A DNA stretch of 64,000 nt from Undibacterium cyanobacteriorum (GTDB lineage: Bacteria > Pseudomonadota > Gammaproteobacteria > Burkholderiales > Burkholderiaceae_D), in the NCBI RefSeq assembly GCF_031326225.1, contig NZ_CP133720.1:1240001-1304000 (forward strand), read 5' to 3'. The notes under the pieces were generated by a model. It did no database searches, was not told the origin of the DNA, and worked only from the letters and a program-made list of their open reading frames with translations. The position numbers and the translations under genes are program-made. Of the stretch, positions 1-7,817 are shown in pieces (the first letter of the stretch is position 1; each line of letters opens with the position of its first letter).

Positions 1-1
1 T

Positions 2-406
2 CCAACTGACGTCGTGTGTGCTAAAGAATTCTCATCGAGCGCGGTCGCTACCGTTAAAGCGGTCGCCGATGTGGCTGATGATGACATGATTTTGGATATT
101 GGCCCGCAAACAGCGGCTGCCTTGGCAACGCAAATTCGCCAAGCTGGAACCATCGTGTGGAATGGCCCAGTGGGTGTGTTTGAATTCGACCAATTCGGTA
201 ACGGCACCAAAGTGCTGGCAGAATCTATTGCAGAGTCGAACGGCTTCTCCATCGCAGGCGGTGGCGATACGTTGGCAGCGATTGCGAAATACCAAATTAC
301 CGACAAGATCGGTTATATCTCCACAGGCGGCGGTGCTTTCCTTGAATTCTTGGAAGGTAAGACATTGCCAGCGGTTGAGATTTTGTTGCAAAGAGCGGCA
401 GCATAG
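2..406 (+). CDS. pgk: Phosphoglycerate kinase, C-terminal part (cut by window edge)
   Basis: The frame is open from the window's first bases and ends at a TAG at 404-406, leaving about 134 residues of a family usually near 390-400. The visible part is the C-terminal nucleotide-binding lobe: the segment around GPVGVFEFDQFGNGT and the glycine-rich GGGDTLAAI and STGGGAFLEFLEG motifs bind ADP/ATP. The enzyme transfers phosphate from 1,3-bisphosphoglycerate to ADP in cytoplasmic glycolysis. It lies about 120 bp upstream of pyruvate kinase in the same direction, an arrangement common in Burkholderiales. The gap holds an 8-bp inverted repeat (CTCAACGT/ACGTTGAG, about 420-460) without a T-run. The true start lies outside the window. 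Confidence 0.96.
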   Translation, partial: PTDVVCAKEFSSSAVATVKAVADVADDDMILDIGPQTAAALATQIRQAGTIVWNGPVGVFEFDQFGNGTKVLAESIAESNGFSIAGGGDTLAAIAKYQITDKIGYISTGGGAFLEFLEGKTLPAVEILLQRAAA

Positions 407-524
407 GTGCAGGTGTAGTTCTCAACGTCGAAAAAAGAAAGTCCAAACCCCAACGTTGAGGGCTTGCAAGAAAGATTTCCAGTTTTAAGCAAGACCTTGT
501 GAAATTCATCCCTTAGGAGATTCA

Positions 525-1955
525 ATGTTACGCGGAACCAAAATTGTAGCGACGATAGGCCCAGCATCGAGTGATCTAGACACCTTGGTCAAGATGTTGA
601 AGGCTGGTGTGAATGTAGTACGTTTGAATTTCTCGCACGGCAAAGCACAAGACCATATCGATCGCGCAAATTTGGTGCGTCAAGCGGCTGCGCAATGTGG
701 TTTCGAAGTCGCCATCATGGCCGACATGCAAGGTCCGAAGATTCGTATTGGCAAATTCGAAAACAGCAAGATCGAATTGGCCAAGGGCGATCGTTTCATT
801 CTCGACGCTGATTGCCCCTTGGGTAATCAAGAACGCGTTGGCTTGGATTACAAAAATTTGCCACGTGATGTCAAGAAAGATGACGTTCTTTTGCTCAATG
901 ATGGTTTGATCGTTTTGATCGTTGAAAAAGTGGTCGGCAACGAGATCCACACGATTACGAAAATTGGTGGCGAACTGTCCAATAACAAAGGGATCAATCG
1001 TCAAGGTGGTGGTTTGACAGCTCCTGCGCTGACGGCAAAAGACATGGAAGACATCAAAACGGCGATGTCTTTTCAAGCCGATTATTTGGCGATTTCGTTC
1101 CCGAAAAATGCGACGGATATGGAAATGGCGCGCCAGTTAGCGAATATCGCCGGCGAGCCATATGGTCACAAGCCGATGCTGATCGCAAAGATCGAACGTG
1201 CGGAAGCGATCCCCGCCTTGCAAGAAATTTTGGATGCTTCTGATGGCATCATGGTGGCACGTGGTGATTTGGCGGTAGAAGTTGGAAATGCGGCGGTGCC
1301 GGCTTTGCAAAAGCATATGATCAAAGTGGCGCGTGATTCCAATAAATTGGCGATCACGGCGACGCAAATGATGGAGTCCATGATCGTCAACGCCGTACCA
1401 ACGCGCGCTGAAGTGTCGGACGTGGCAAATGCAGTGTTGGATGGTACTGATGCAGTGATGTTGTCGGCTGAAACGGCCTCTGGTAAGTACCCGATTGAAA
1501 CCGTGGAGACGATGGCTGCCATTTGCGTCGAAGCAGAGAAATTCCAAGAGTGCAAACTGGATGCCGACTTCTTGAATTTGCAATTCACGCGTATCGATCA
1601 ATCGATCGCTTATGGTGCGCTGTTCACGGCCCACCATTTACGCGTACAAGCGATTGCTGCCTTAACTGAGTCTGGTTCTACTGCCTTGTGGATGAGCCGC
1701 CAAAGTATTGATGTACCTTTGTTTGCCTTGACACCGAGTGTCGCAACGCAACGCAAAGCAGCCTTATATCGTAATGTTCAAACCTTTAATTTGCCTTACT
1801 CCGCTGATCGCGATTTCGCTTTGAAAGAAGCTGAAAAATTGTTGATCGCAAAAGGCGCCGTGAAGAAGGGCGACCTGATCGTGGCGACTTGGGGTGAGCA
1901 GATGGGGAAGGTAGGGGGGACCAATGCAATGCGTATCGTGAAGGTCGGCGAATAG
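525..1955 (+). CDS. pyk: Pyruvate kinase
   Basis: 476 residues, normal for a bacterial pyruvate kinase. It converts phosphoenolpyruvate and ADP to pyruvate and ATP in the last step of glycolysis. The start MLRGTKIVATIGPASSD is typical, and an AGGAG ribosome site lies 7 nt before the ATG. Visible are the substrate segment VVRLNFSHG, the active-site lysine block LIAKIERAEAI, and the barrel motif ending in GTDAVMLSAETASGKYP. The C-terminal regulatory domain runs from about residue 340 to the end. It follows pgk and precedes fba, so three glycolytic genes run in the same direction; the 338-bp gap before fba is filled with repeats and may separate transcription units. Confidence 0.97.
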   Translation: MLRGTKIVATIGPASSDLDTLVKMLKAGVNVVRLNFSHGKAQDHIDRANLVRQAAAQCGFEVAIMADMQGPKIRIGKFENSKIELAKGDRFILDADCPLGNQERVGLDYKNLPRDVKKDDVLLLNDGLIVLIVEKVVGNEIHTITKIGGELSNNKGINRQGGGLTAPALTAKDMEDIKTAMSFQADYLAISFPKNATDMEMARQLANIAGEPYGHKPMLIAKIERAEAIPALQEILDASDGIMVARGDLAVEVGNAAVPALQKHMIKVARDSNKLAITATQMMESMIVNAVPTRAEVSDVANAVLDGTDAVMLSAETASGKYPIETVETMAAICVEAEKFQECKLDADFLNLQFTRIDQSIAYGALFTAHHLRVQAIAALTESGSTALWMSRQSIDVPLFALTPSVATQRKAALYRNVQTFNLPYSADRDFALKEAEKLLIAKGAVKKGDLIVATWGEQMGKVGGTNAMRIVKVGE

Positions 1956-1967
1956 TGAGATCTCAAT

Positions 1968-2065
1968 AAATCCAATTGTAGGGCGCATCGCGTCGTTGCA
2001 AATACTCGCAATACTGACGTATTGCTCCGTTTTGCGCCTAGCGCTGCATCCCTAAAATTGAATTT
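1968..2065. repeat. 98-bp nested-hairpin intergenic repeat, copy 1
   Basis: The outer arms AAATCCAATT.. and ..AATTGAATTT are inverted repeats of about 20 bp with a few mismatches. Inside is a second perfect hairpin, GCAATAC-tgac-GTATTGC. A copy of identical length sits at 59886-59983 and a degenerate copy at 48395-48518. It begins 12 bp after the pyk stop. Its size and structure resemble a REP/MITE-type element, and it may also act in transcript 3'-end processing. No coding potential is evident. Confidence 0.8.
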
Positions 2066-2140
2066 CTAGAGACCTCGCAAGTTAAATAGAATTTCGAATA
2101 AGGTTCGAAGTCAGTAAGGTCTGAAAGCCACAAGCTCGTT

Positions 2141-2259
2141 GAGGCGTTGAGTAAGCGTAGCGAGCGGGTAAAGTTTGGATTGAGAAGCACAGCTGTACTT
2201 GAGTACAGCGAGCATCGCAAATTCAAAATCTACCCGCGCAGTAGCTTAATCAATACCTC
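2141..2259. repeat. 119-bp near-perfect palindrome upstream of fba
   Basis: The outer arms (GAGGCGTTGAGTAAGC.. and its complement ending ..CAATACCTC) pair along most of their length. They continue through GCGGGTA/TACCCGC to a central perfect hairpin CTGTAC-ttga-GTACAG. Together with the 98-bp repeat it accounts for most of the 338 bp between pyk and fba. An in-frame extension of fba upstream of its ATG runs into this element and is not real coding sequence. The fba promoter must lie in or after it. I saw no second copy in the window. Confidence 0.75.
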
Positions 2260-2293
2260 AAAAAAGATTTTTTTATTTGCGGAGTTAAAAACT

Positions 2294-3358
2294 ATGTCTC
2301 TCGTATCAATGCGTCAATTGTTGGACCATGCAGCTGAAAATGGCTATGGTATTCCAGCGTTTAATGTCAATAACTTGGAACAAGTTACAGCGATTATGGA
2401 AGCGGCCAATGAAGTTGGTGCTCCTGTGATTATGCAAGCATCGGCGGGTGCGCGTAAGTATGCTGGTGAAGCGTTTTTGCGTCATTTGATTTCTGCGGCA
2501 GTGGAAGCTTACCCACATATCCCTGTGGTCATGCATCAAGATCATGGCCAGTCGCCAGCGGTTTGTATGGCAGCGATTAAATCCGGTTTCACTTCGGTGA
2601 TGATGGATGGTTCCTTGATGGAAGATGGTAAGTCAGTCGCGAGTTACGACTACAACGTTGCGGTTTCCAAGGAAGTCGTGAAGTTTTCGCACGCGATTGG
2701 TGTAACGGTTGAGGCAGAGTTGGGCGTGCTCGGTTCTTTGGAAACCATGATGGGCGACAAAGAAGATGGTCACGGTGCTGACGGCAAAATGACACGTGAA
2801 CAATTGTTGACCGACGTTGATCAAGCGGCTGATTTCGTTAAACAAACACAATGCGACGCTTTGGCGATTGCGATCGGTACTTCCCACGGCGCCTACAAAT
2901 TCTCGCGTAAGCCAACCGGCGATATCTTGGCGATTGATCGCATTAAAGAAATCCATACGCGTATTCCAAACACGCATTTGGTGATGCACGGTTCTTCTTC
3001 TGTGCCACAAGAACTCTTGGCTGAAATTCGCCAATTCGGTGGTGACATGAAAGAAACCTACGGTGTGCCAGTGGAAGAAATCGTGATTGGTATTCAAAAC
3101 GGTGTGCGTAAGATCAATATCGACACCGATATTCGTTTGGCGATGACAGCAGCGATCCGTCGCTACATGTTTGAGAATCCAAGCAAGTTTGATCCACGTG
3201 ATTATTTGAAGCCAGCACGTGAAGCGGCAAAACAAGTATGTAAAGCACGTTTCTTGGCATTCGGTTGCGAAGGTCAAGCAGCGAAGATCAAGCCAATCAC
3301 TTTGGAAAAAATTGCTGAACAATATAAATCCGGTGCTTTGGCACAGTTGGTGAAGTAA
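2294..3358 (+). CDS. fba: Class II fructose-bisphosphate aldolase
   Basis: 354 residues from the ATG at 2294, preceded by GGAG about 10 nt upstream. The longer frame from 2147 is rejected because it reads through a palindrome. The enzyme cleaves fructose-1,6-bisphosphate to dihydroxyacetone phosphate and glyceraldehyde-3-phosphate, and works in reverse in gluconeogenesis. Family motifs are clear: VVMHQDHGQS with a zinc-binding His, the acidic VEAELGVLGSLE block, GTSHGAYKF with a second metal His, and VMHGSSSVP with a third. The Calvin-cycle-type subfamily of this length is usual in Betaproteobacteria. It is the third same-strand glycolytic gene after pgk and pyk. Confidence 0.97.
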   Translation: MSLVSMRQLLDHAAENGYGIPAFNVNNLEQVTAIMEAANEVGAPVIMQASAGARKYAGEAFLRHLISAAVEAYPHIPVVMHQDHGQSPAVCMAAIKSGFTSVMMDGSLMEDGKSVASYDYNVAVSKEVVKFSHAIGVTVEAELGVLGSLETMMGDKEDGHGADGKMTREQLLTDVDQAADFVKQTQCDALAIAIGTSHGAYKFSRKPTGDILAIDRIKEIHTRIPNTHLVMHGSSSVPQELLAEIRQFGGDMKETYGVPVEEIVIGIQNGVRKINIDTDIRLAMTAAIRRYMFENPSKFDPRDYLKPAREAAKQVCKARFLAFGCEGQAAKIKPITLEKIAEQYKSGALAQLVK

Positions 3359-3427
3359 GAACGGCACGAGCGTTTGGCGCGATGAAGACGATAAGTTTTG
3401 CGTGCCATTTGCTGAAACGGTAAATAG

Positions 3428-3516
3428 CGTCATGCCGGACTTGATCCGGCATCCATGTTTGAAGTGTCGTGCATGTTAATAAATAAAATGGATACCGGGT
3501 CAAGCCCGGTATGACG
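3428..3516. repeat. Palindromic CGTCATGCCGGA-type repeat in the fba-purC gap
   Basis: Inverted arms CGTCATGCCGGACTTGATCC.. and ..GGTCAAGCCCGGTATGACG flank about 35 bp. Each arm is itself a small hairpin (GCCGGA..TCCGGC; ACCGGG..CCCGGT). This kind of element is widely dispersed in proteobacterial genomes. The 323-bp gap 3359-3681 contains it and otherwise only AT-rich sequence leading to the purC ribosome site; I see no gene there. Confidence 0.75.
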
Positions 3517-3681
3517 ATGATCTGAAATGAGTAATTCTTGATTCTTGTTTTCATGGCTTACCAGGCGAAGAACAAGAAAAAGTTTAGGGTAGTTGTTATG
3601 CCCATCAGGGAGTTTCAAACGTGATTCGAATCATTCGGATTGCCGATGAATCTCCCTTCAGTATTTTTTTGAGACCACATT

Positions 3682-4578
3682 ATGACTACGCAAATTAACT
3701 CTACTTTACATTCGCTACCACTCTTAGGTCGTGGCAAAGTCCGTGATAACTACGCTGTTGGCGAAGATAAGTTGTTGATCGTGACTAGTGATCGCTTGTC
3801 GGCTTTCGACGTGATCATGAACGAACCGATTCCGGACAAAGGTCGCGTGTTGAATCAGATGGCGAATTTCTGGTTCGAAAAATTGGGTCATGTGGTCCCG
3901 AATCATTTGACTGGTATCGCTCCTGAATCTGTGGTTGCTGCAGATGAAGTTGAGCAAGTACGTGGTCGTGCAGTGGTGGCGAAACGCCTCAAACCAATTA
4001 TGGTGGAAGCGGTGGTGCGTGGTTATATCATCGGCTCTGGTTGGAAAGATTATCAAGAAACCGGTGCGATTTGCGGCATTCAATTGCCAGCAGGTTTGCC
4101 ACAAGCGGCGAAGTTGGAAACGCCGATTTTCACACCAGCTGCGAAGGCTGAAATGGGCGAGCACGATGAAAACATCAGCTTCGCCGAAATGGAAAAACGT
4201 ATTGGCGCTGAATTGGCGGCGAAGATGCGTGACATCAGTATTCAGTTGTACACCGAAGCAGCAAATTATGCAGCGACACGTGGCATCATCATCGCTGACA
4301 CAAAGTTTGAATTTGGTCTCGATGAGAATGGCGTATTGCATTTGATGGATGAAGTATTGACTGCCGACTCTTCACGCTTCTGGCCTGCAGATTCGTATGC
4401 AACTGGCATTTCCCCACCATCTTTCGATAAGCAATTTGTGCGTGATTACCTCGAAACAATCACCACTTGGAACAAGACTGCACCAGCGCCAACTTTGCCA
4501 GATGAAGTCGTGCAGAAAACGGCAGCGAAATATCGCGAAGCTTTGGAACGCCTGACCGGTGAAACCTTAAAAGCATAA
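3682..4578 (+). CDS. purC: Phosphoribosylaminoimidazole-succinocarboxamide synthase (SAICAR synthetase)
   Basis: 298 residues, the longer form of PurC also found in fungi and many Betaproteobacteria. It condenses CAIR with aspartate using ATP in de novo purine synthesis. The N-terminal GRGKVRDNYAVGEDKLLIV segment forms the ATP site. SDRLSAFDVIMNEPIPDKG, VRGYIIGSGWKDYQETG and the metal-binding LMDEVLTADSSRFWP block are all family hallmarks. It is followed after 19 bp by purE, so the two are probably co-transcribed. This matches pathway order, since PurE makes the CAIR that PurC uses. Confidence 0.97.
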   Translation: MTTQINSTLHSLPLLGRGKVRDNYAVGEDKLLIVTSDRLSAFDVIMNEPIPDKGRVLNQMANFWFEKLGHVVPNHLTGIAPESVVAADEVEQVRGRAVVAKRLKPIMVEAVVRGYIIGSGWKDYQETGAICGIQLPAGLPQAAKLETPIFTPAAKAEMGEHDENISFAEMEKRIGAELAAKMRDISIQLYTEAANYAATRGIIIADTKFEFGLDENGVLHLMDEVLTADSSRFWPADSYATGISPPSFDKQFVRDYLETITTWNKTAPAPTLPDEVVQKTAAKYREALERLTGETLKA

Positions 4579-4597
4579 TTGGATTTAGGAAAGCATA

Positions 4598-5098
4598 ATG
4601 AGTACAAGTAGCCAAGCACCGGTGATCGGTGTTGTGATGGGATCTTCTTCTGATTGGGATGTGATGCAACATGCCGTCTCCATGTTGAAGGAATTCGGTA
4701 TTCCATTTGAGGCCCAAGTGGTGTCCGCACATCGCATGCCTGACGAAATGTTTCGCTATGCAGAAACAGCGCGTGGTCGCGGGATTCGCGGCATTATCGC
4801 TGGTGCCGGTGGTGCAGCGCATTTGCCTGGCATGATTGCGGCAAAGACGATCGTCCCTGTGTTTGGTGTGCCAGTGCCTTCCAAATATTTGCGCGGTGAA
4901 GATTCTTTGTTGTCGATCGTACAGATGCCAAAAGGCGTGCCGGTGAACACCTTTGCCATCGGCGAAGCAGGCGCAGGCAATGCAGCCTTGGCAGCAATCG
5001 CGATGTTGGCGACGACTGATGAATCCATCGCAGAAAAACTCGAAGCCTTCCGCGCCAAGCAAACACAAGCTGCGCGGGATATGCATTTGCCGCTGTAG
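4598..5098 (+). CDS. purE: N5-carboxyaminoimidazole ribonucleotide mutase
   Basis: 166 residues, normal for class I PurE. It converts N5-CAIR to CAIR, working with PurK downstream. Near the N-terminus VVMGSSSDWDVM is the nucleotide-binding signature, VVSAHRMPDEM carries the catalytic His, and GAGGAAHLPGMIAAKT is the conserved glycine-rich loop. An AGGAAA ribosome site precedes the ATG. It lies 19 bp after purC. Unusually, the next pathway gene purK is about 390 bp away, with the gap filled by repeats. Confidence 0.97.
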   Translation: MSTSSQAPVIGVVMGSSSDWDVMQHAVSMLKEFGIPFEAQVVSAHRMPDEMFRYAETARGRGIRGIIAGAGGAAHLPGMIAAKTIVPVFGVPVPSKYLRGEDSLLSIVQMPKGVPVNTFAIGEAGAGNAALAAIAMLATTDESIAEKLEAFRAKQTQAARDMHLPL

Positions 5099-5103
5099 TT
5101 ACT

Positions 5104-5141
5104 GAATTAGTTGCAGGGTTAATTACAGGATTAGTTACAGG
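5104..5141. repeat. Short tandem repeat after purE (three ~12-bp units)
   Basis: Three imperfect units, roughly AATTAGTTGCAGG, TTAATTACAGG and ATTAGTTACAGG, follow the purE stop directly. They are the first of three repeat types in the 391-bp purE-purK gap. Function is unknown; they may be a slippage product. Confidence 0.6.
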
Positions 5142-5145
5142 TTTT

Positions 5146-5255
5146 CCCTCCCCTTCAAGGGGAGGGTTAGGGTGGGGATGGGGTTCGCATGAATGGTTCC
5201 ATCGTTTGGGAAGGAAACCCATCCCCATCCCAGCCTTCCCCTTGAAGGGGAAGGA
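5146..5255. repeat. Inverted pair of CCCTCCCCTTCAAGGGG elements
   Basis: The left arm (5146-5185) and right arm (about 5215-5255) are inverted copies. Each contains its own hairpin built on CCCCTT-CA-AGGGG or a close variant, followed by a GGTGGGGATGGG block. This GC-rich dispersed element is seen in many proteobacterial genomes. Either hairpin could stop or pause transcription leaving purE. Confidence 0.7.
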
Positions 5256-5299
5256 GTGGCGACTCAGAAGCTTTTTGTGTTGAGGAGTCAAACAGCCTT

Positions 5300-5388
5300 G
5301 TAGGGCGGGTGAAACCCGCGCCGCCAAGCCATCGAATACTGATGTATTTCGATGAAAATGCAAGTAGCGCGGGTTTCACCTGCCCTAC
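5300..5388. repeat. GTAGGGCGGGTG palindromic repeat, copy 1
   Basis: The ends are inverted copies: GTAGGGCGGGTGAAACCCGC on the left and the complement ending in GCCCTAC on the right, around a smaller ATCGAAATAC-type hairpin. A shorter relative with the same left end lies at 60015-60078 in the narH-narJ gap. Typical of small non-coding dispersed elements. Confidence 0.75.
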
Positions 5389-5489
5389 GAGAAAGCAAAA
5401 ATAAATGGCAGTGAGCGAAAGCAAACCAGCCGTCAAACCAGTTTTACCTTTCGTTTAATTTGTACCGCACCAGCATGGAAAAGCCAACG

Positions 5490-6674
5490 ATGACCCATCC
5501 AACACTTCCTCAATTCCCGAATGCGCCAAAGACCACTTTAGGGTTGGTCGGTGGCGGTCAGTTGGGACGGATGTTTGTGCATGAAGCGCAAGCTCTGGGA
5601 TTCAAGGTCGCAGTGTTGGAGCCAGAAGCGGCGAGCCCTGCGGCACAGGCTGCCGATCTTCACATCCAAGCGGCGTATGATGACGCACAAGGATTGCAAC
5701 AATTAGCGCAGTACTGCAGTACCTTCACGACCGAGTTTGAAAACGTCCCTGCCGCCAGTTTAGCGAAGCTCGCCGAGACCGGCTTCGTTGCGCCAAGCGC
5801 TGCTTGCGTTTCGATTGCCCAGGACCGCATCGAAGAAAAAGCCTTCTTCACACGCTGCGCTCCACAGACCGGCATCTTGCCAGCGCCTCACGCGATTTTG
5901 CGTAGCGAAGCGGATTTGGCGCAGGTTAGTGATGATCTATTTCCTGGCATTTTGAAGACAGCGCGCATGGGTTACGACGGCAAAGGTCAGGTCCGTGTTA
6001 AGAACATTGATGAGTTGCGACTCGCGTTTGCACAACTCAAAGGCGTGGTCTGTGTTTTAGAAAAAATGCTGCCACTGGCGTATGAGATTTCGGTGCTGGT
6101 CGCGCGTGGTGCAGATGGTCAAGCGGTGGTCTATCCTATCGCTGAGAACGTCCATCGCGACGGTATTTTGTTCACCACTACCGTGCCTAGTCCTCATGTT
6201 TCCGCTGAAGCCGCTTTGAAGACGCAAAATGCGGCTTTGAAATTGATTGCCGATATCAATTACGTGGGCGTTCTGTGTATCGAATTTTTCGTCTTGCAAG
6301 ATGGTAGTGTTGTGGTCAATGAAATGGCGCCGCGTCCGCACAATAGCGGTCACTACACGATTGATGCCTGCGTCACCAGCCAATTTGCACAACAAGTGCG
6401 CGCCATGGCCGGTTTGCCATTGGGCGATGTACGTCAACATTCCCCCTGCGTGATGCTGAATATTCTTGGTGATATTTGGTTTGATGGTGAACGTGAAATT
6501 CAACCCGCATGGGACAAAGTCTTGGCGCTTCCTTCAGCCCATTTGCATCTGTACGGTAAGGCTGAGGCGCGTCGTGCGCGCAAGATGGGGCATATCACTT
6601 TCATCGCCCCGAGTTTAGAACAGGCGCAGGCTGAAATGCAGCAAGCCTGCCAGATCTTGGGTATCGCTCTTTGA
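5490..6674 (+). CDS. purK: 5-(Carboxyamino)imidazole ribonucleotide synthase
   Basis: About 394 residues from the ATG at 5490, which has GGAA 9 nt upstream. An ATG at 5475 and a TTG at 5460 are in frame but lack a ribosome site. PurK is an ATP-grasp enzyme that carboxylates AIR with bicarbonate to N5-CAIR, feeding PurE. Visible are the N-terminal GLVGGGQLGRMFVHEAQ nucleotide fold, FPGILKTARMGYDGKGQ in the ATP-grasp domain, YVGVLCIEFF and the metal-binding VVNEMAPRPHNSGHYTID motif. The wide repeat-filled gap after purE suggests it may have its own promoter. Confidence 0.95.
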   Translation: MTHPTLPQFPNAPKTTLGLVGGGQLGRMFVHEAQALGFKVAVLEPEAASPAAQAADLHIQAAYDDAQGLQQLAQYCSTFTTEFENVPAASLAKLAETGFVAPSAACVSIAQDRIEEKAFFTRCAPQTGILPAPHAILRSEADLAQVSDDLFPGILKTARMGYDGKGQVRVKNIDELRLAFAQLKGVVCVLEKMLPLAYEISVLVARGADGQAVVYPIAENVHRDGILFTTTVPSPHVSAEAALKTQNAALKLIADINYVGVLCIEFFVLQDGSVVVNEMAPRPHNSGHYTIDACVTSQFAQQVRAMAGLPLGDVRQHSPCVMLNILGDIWFDGEREIQPAWDKVLALPSAHLHLYGKAEARRARKMGHITFIAPSLEQAQAEMQQACQILGIAL

Positions 6675-6749
6675 TTGTCATTTGATCGTGATTCGTTCTT
6701 GATTGTTGCATGATTGGTTTTTGTTTGGTTGTGGAGTAGAGAGTCGCTT

Positions 6750-7787
6750 GTGAATTTCAGTCTCAAAATTGCGGAGCAAATCGAAGTCGCGGCCCTCGCT
6801 TTAGAGCAGGGCGCCTTGGTCGCTTTTCCGACCGAAACCGTGTATGGGCTTGGTGCTGATGCCGAGAATGTCGAGGCAGTTGCTAACATCTATCGCGCCA
6901 AAGGTCGCCCATCGAATCATCCGGTGATTGTGCATGTCGCGCCAGAGGCTGATATTCGACATTGGGTGAGTGAAGTTCCCGCTCCCGCACAAGCTTTGAT
7001 CGATGCCTTTTGGCCTGGTCCACTGACCTTGATTTTAAAGCGCGCGCCGCATATTCCTGATGCCGTATCAGGTGGTCAAGATACGCTGGGGATTCGTTGT
7101 CCATCGCATCCCGTCGCGCAGGCTTTATTGCGTGCTTTCAAACACGGAAAAGGTGGTGTTGCTGCACCATCAGCGAATAAGTTCGGACACGTGAGCCCCA
7201 CCAAAGCAGAGCACGTTTTAGAAGAGTTTCCTGAAGAAGTGGCGAGCCGTATGATTGCCGCTGTGCTCGATGGCGGACAAAGTGATGTCGGTATCGAATC
7301 GACCATCGTCGATATGAGTCGTCTCGCGAGTCACGGACCGGTTCTATTACGTCCTGGTCACATCACGGTGAAACAGTTAGAACAAGTCTTAGGCGTCACC
7401 GTCAACGCACCTGATCAAGCCGCACCGCGAGCATCCGGCACCTTAGAAGCGCATTACGCACCAAGCACTCCCGTGGCCTTGGTCGCCGTCGATCAATTGG
7501 ATGCGACGATTGCTATGTTACACGCCAAAGGCAAGCGCGTCGCCGTGATGGCGTATGAAGCGCATCGTGACACTGAAAAACTGCAAGCGTGGCGCCAACT
7601 CAATAATGATCCGATCGCCTACGCGCACGATTTGTATGCCGACCTACGCGATCTTGATCACGTCCAAGCCGACATTATCCTCGTCGAAGCTTTACCCACG
7701 ACACGCGAATGGCAAGGTGTGGCCGACCGTTTGCGTCGCGCTGCGTTTGATTCGCAAGGGGTGTTGCAGGCGATGTTGGGTGCCTAG
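6750..7787 (+). CDS. sua5: L-threonylcarbamoyladenylate synthase, long Sua5 form
   Basis: About 345 residues from a GTG at 6750 with purine-rich GAGAG upstream. An in-frame ATG at 6714 would add an atypical stretch. It makes threonylcarbamoyl-AMP from threonine, bicarbonate and ATP, the first step of tRNA t6A modification. The N-terminal YrdC domain (about residues 10-200) shows the signature VAFPTETVYGLGADA, the KGRPSNHPVIVHV block and LGIRCPSHPVA. The C-terminal Sua5 domain follows, with ASGTLEAHYAPSTP near residue 235. It follows purK in the same direction, as in related genomes, and ends 30 bp from a convergent TonB receptor. Confidence 0.93.
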   Translation: MNFSLKIAEQIEVAALALEQGALVAFPTETVYGLGADAENVEAVANIYRAKGRPSNHPVIVHVAPEADIRHWVSEVPAPAQALIDAFWPGPLTLILKRAPHIPDAVSGGQDTLGIRCPSHPVAQALLRAFKHGKGGVAAPSANKFGHVSPTKAEHVLEEFPEEVASRMIAAVLDGGQSDVGIESTIVDMSRLASHGPVLLRPGHITVKQLEQVLGVTVNAPDQAAPRASGTLEAHYAPSTPVALVAVDQLDATIAMLHAKGKRVAVMAYEAHRDTEKLQAWRQLNNDPIAYAHDLYADLRDLDHVQADIILVEALPTTREWQGVADRLRRAAFDSQGVLQAMLGA

Positions 7788-7817
7788 TTTTCGATTTTTT
7801 TGACAACTCGTCTTGCA

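Noticed and set aside
2147..2293. Upstream extension of the fba reading frame
   Set aside because: It runs through a 119-bp palindrome and lacks a ribosome site; the family start MSLVSMRQLLDHAAENGYG is at 2294.
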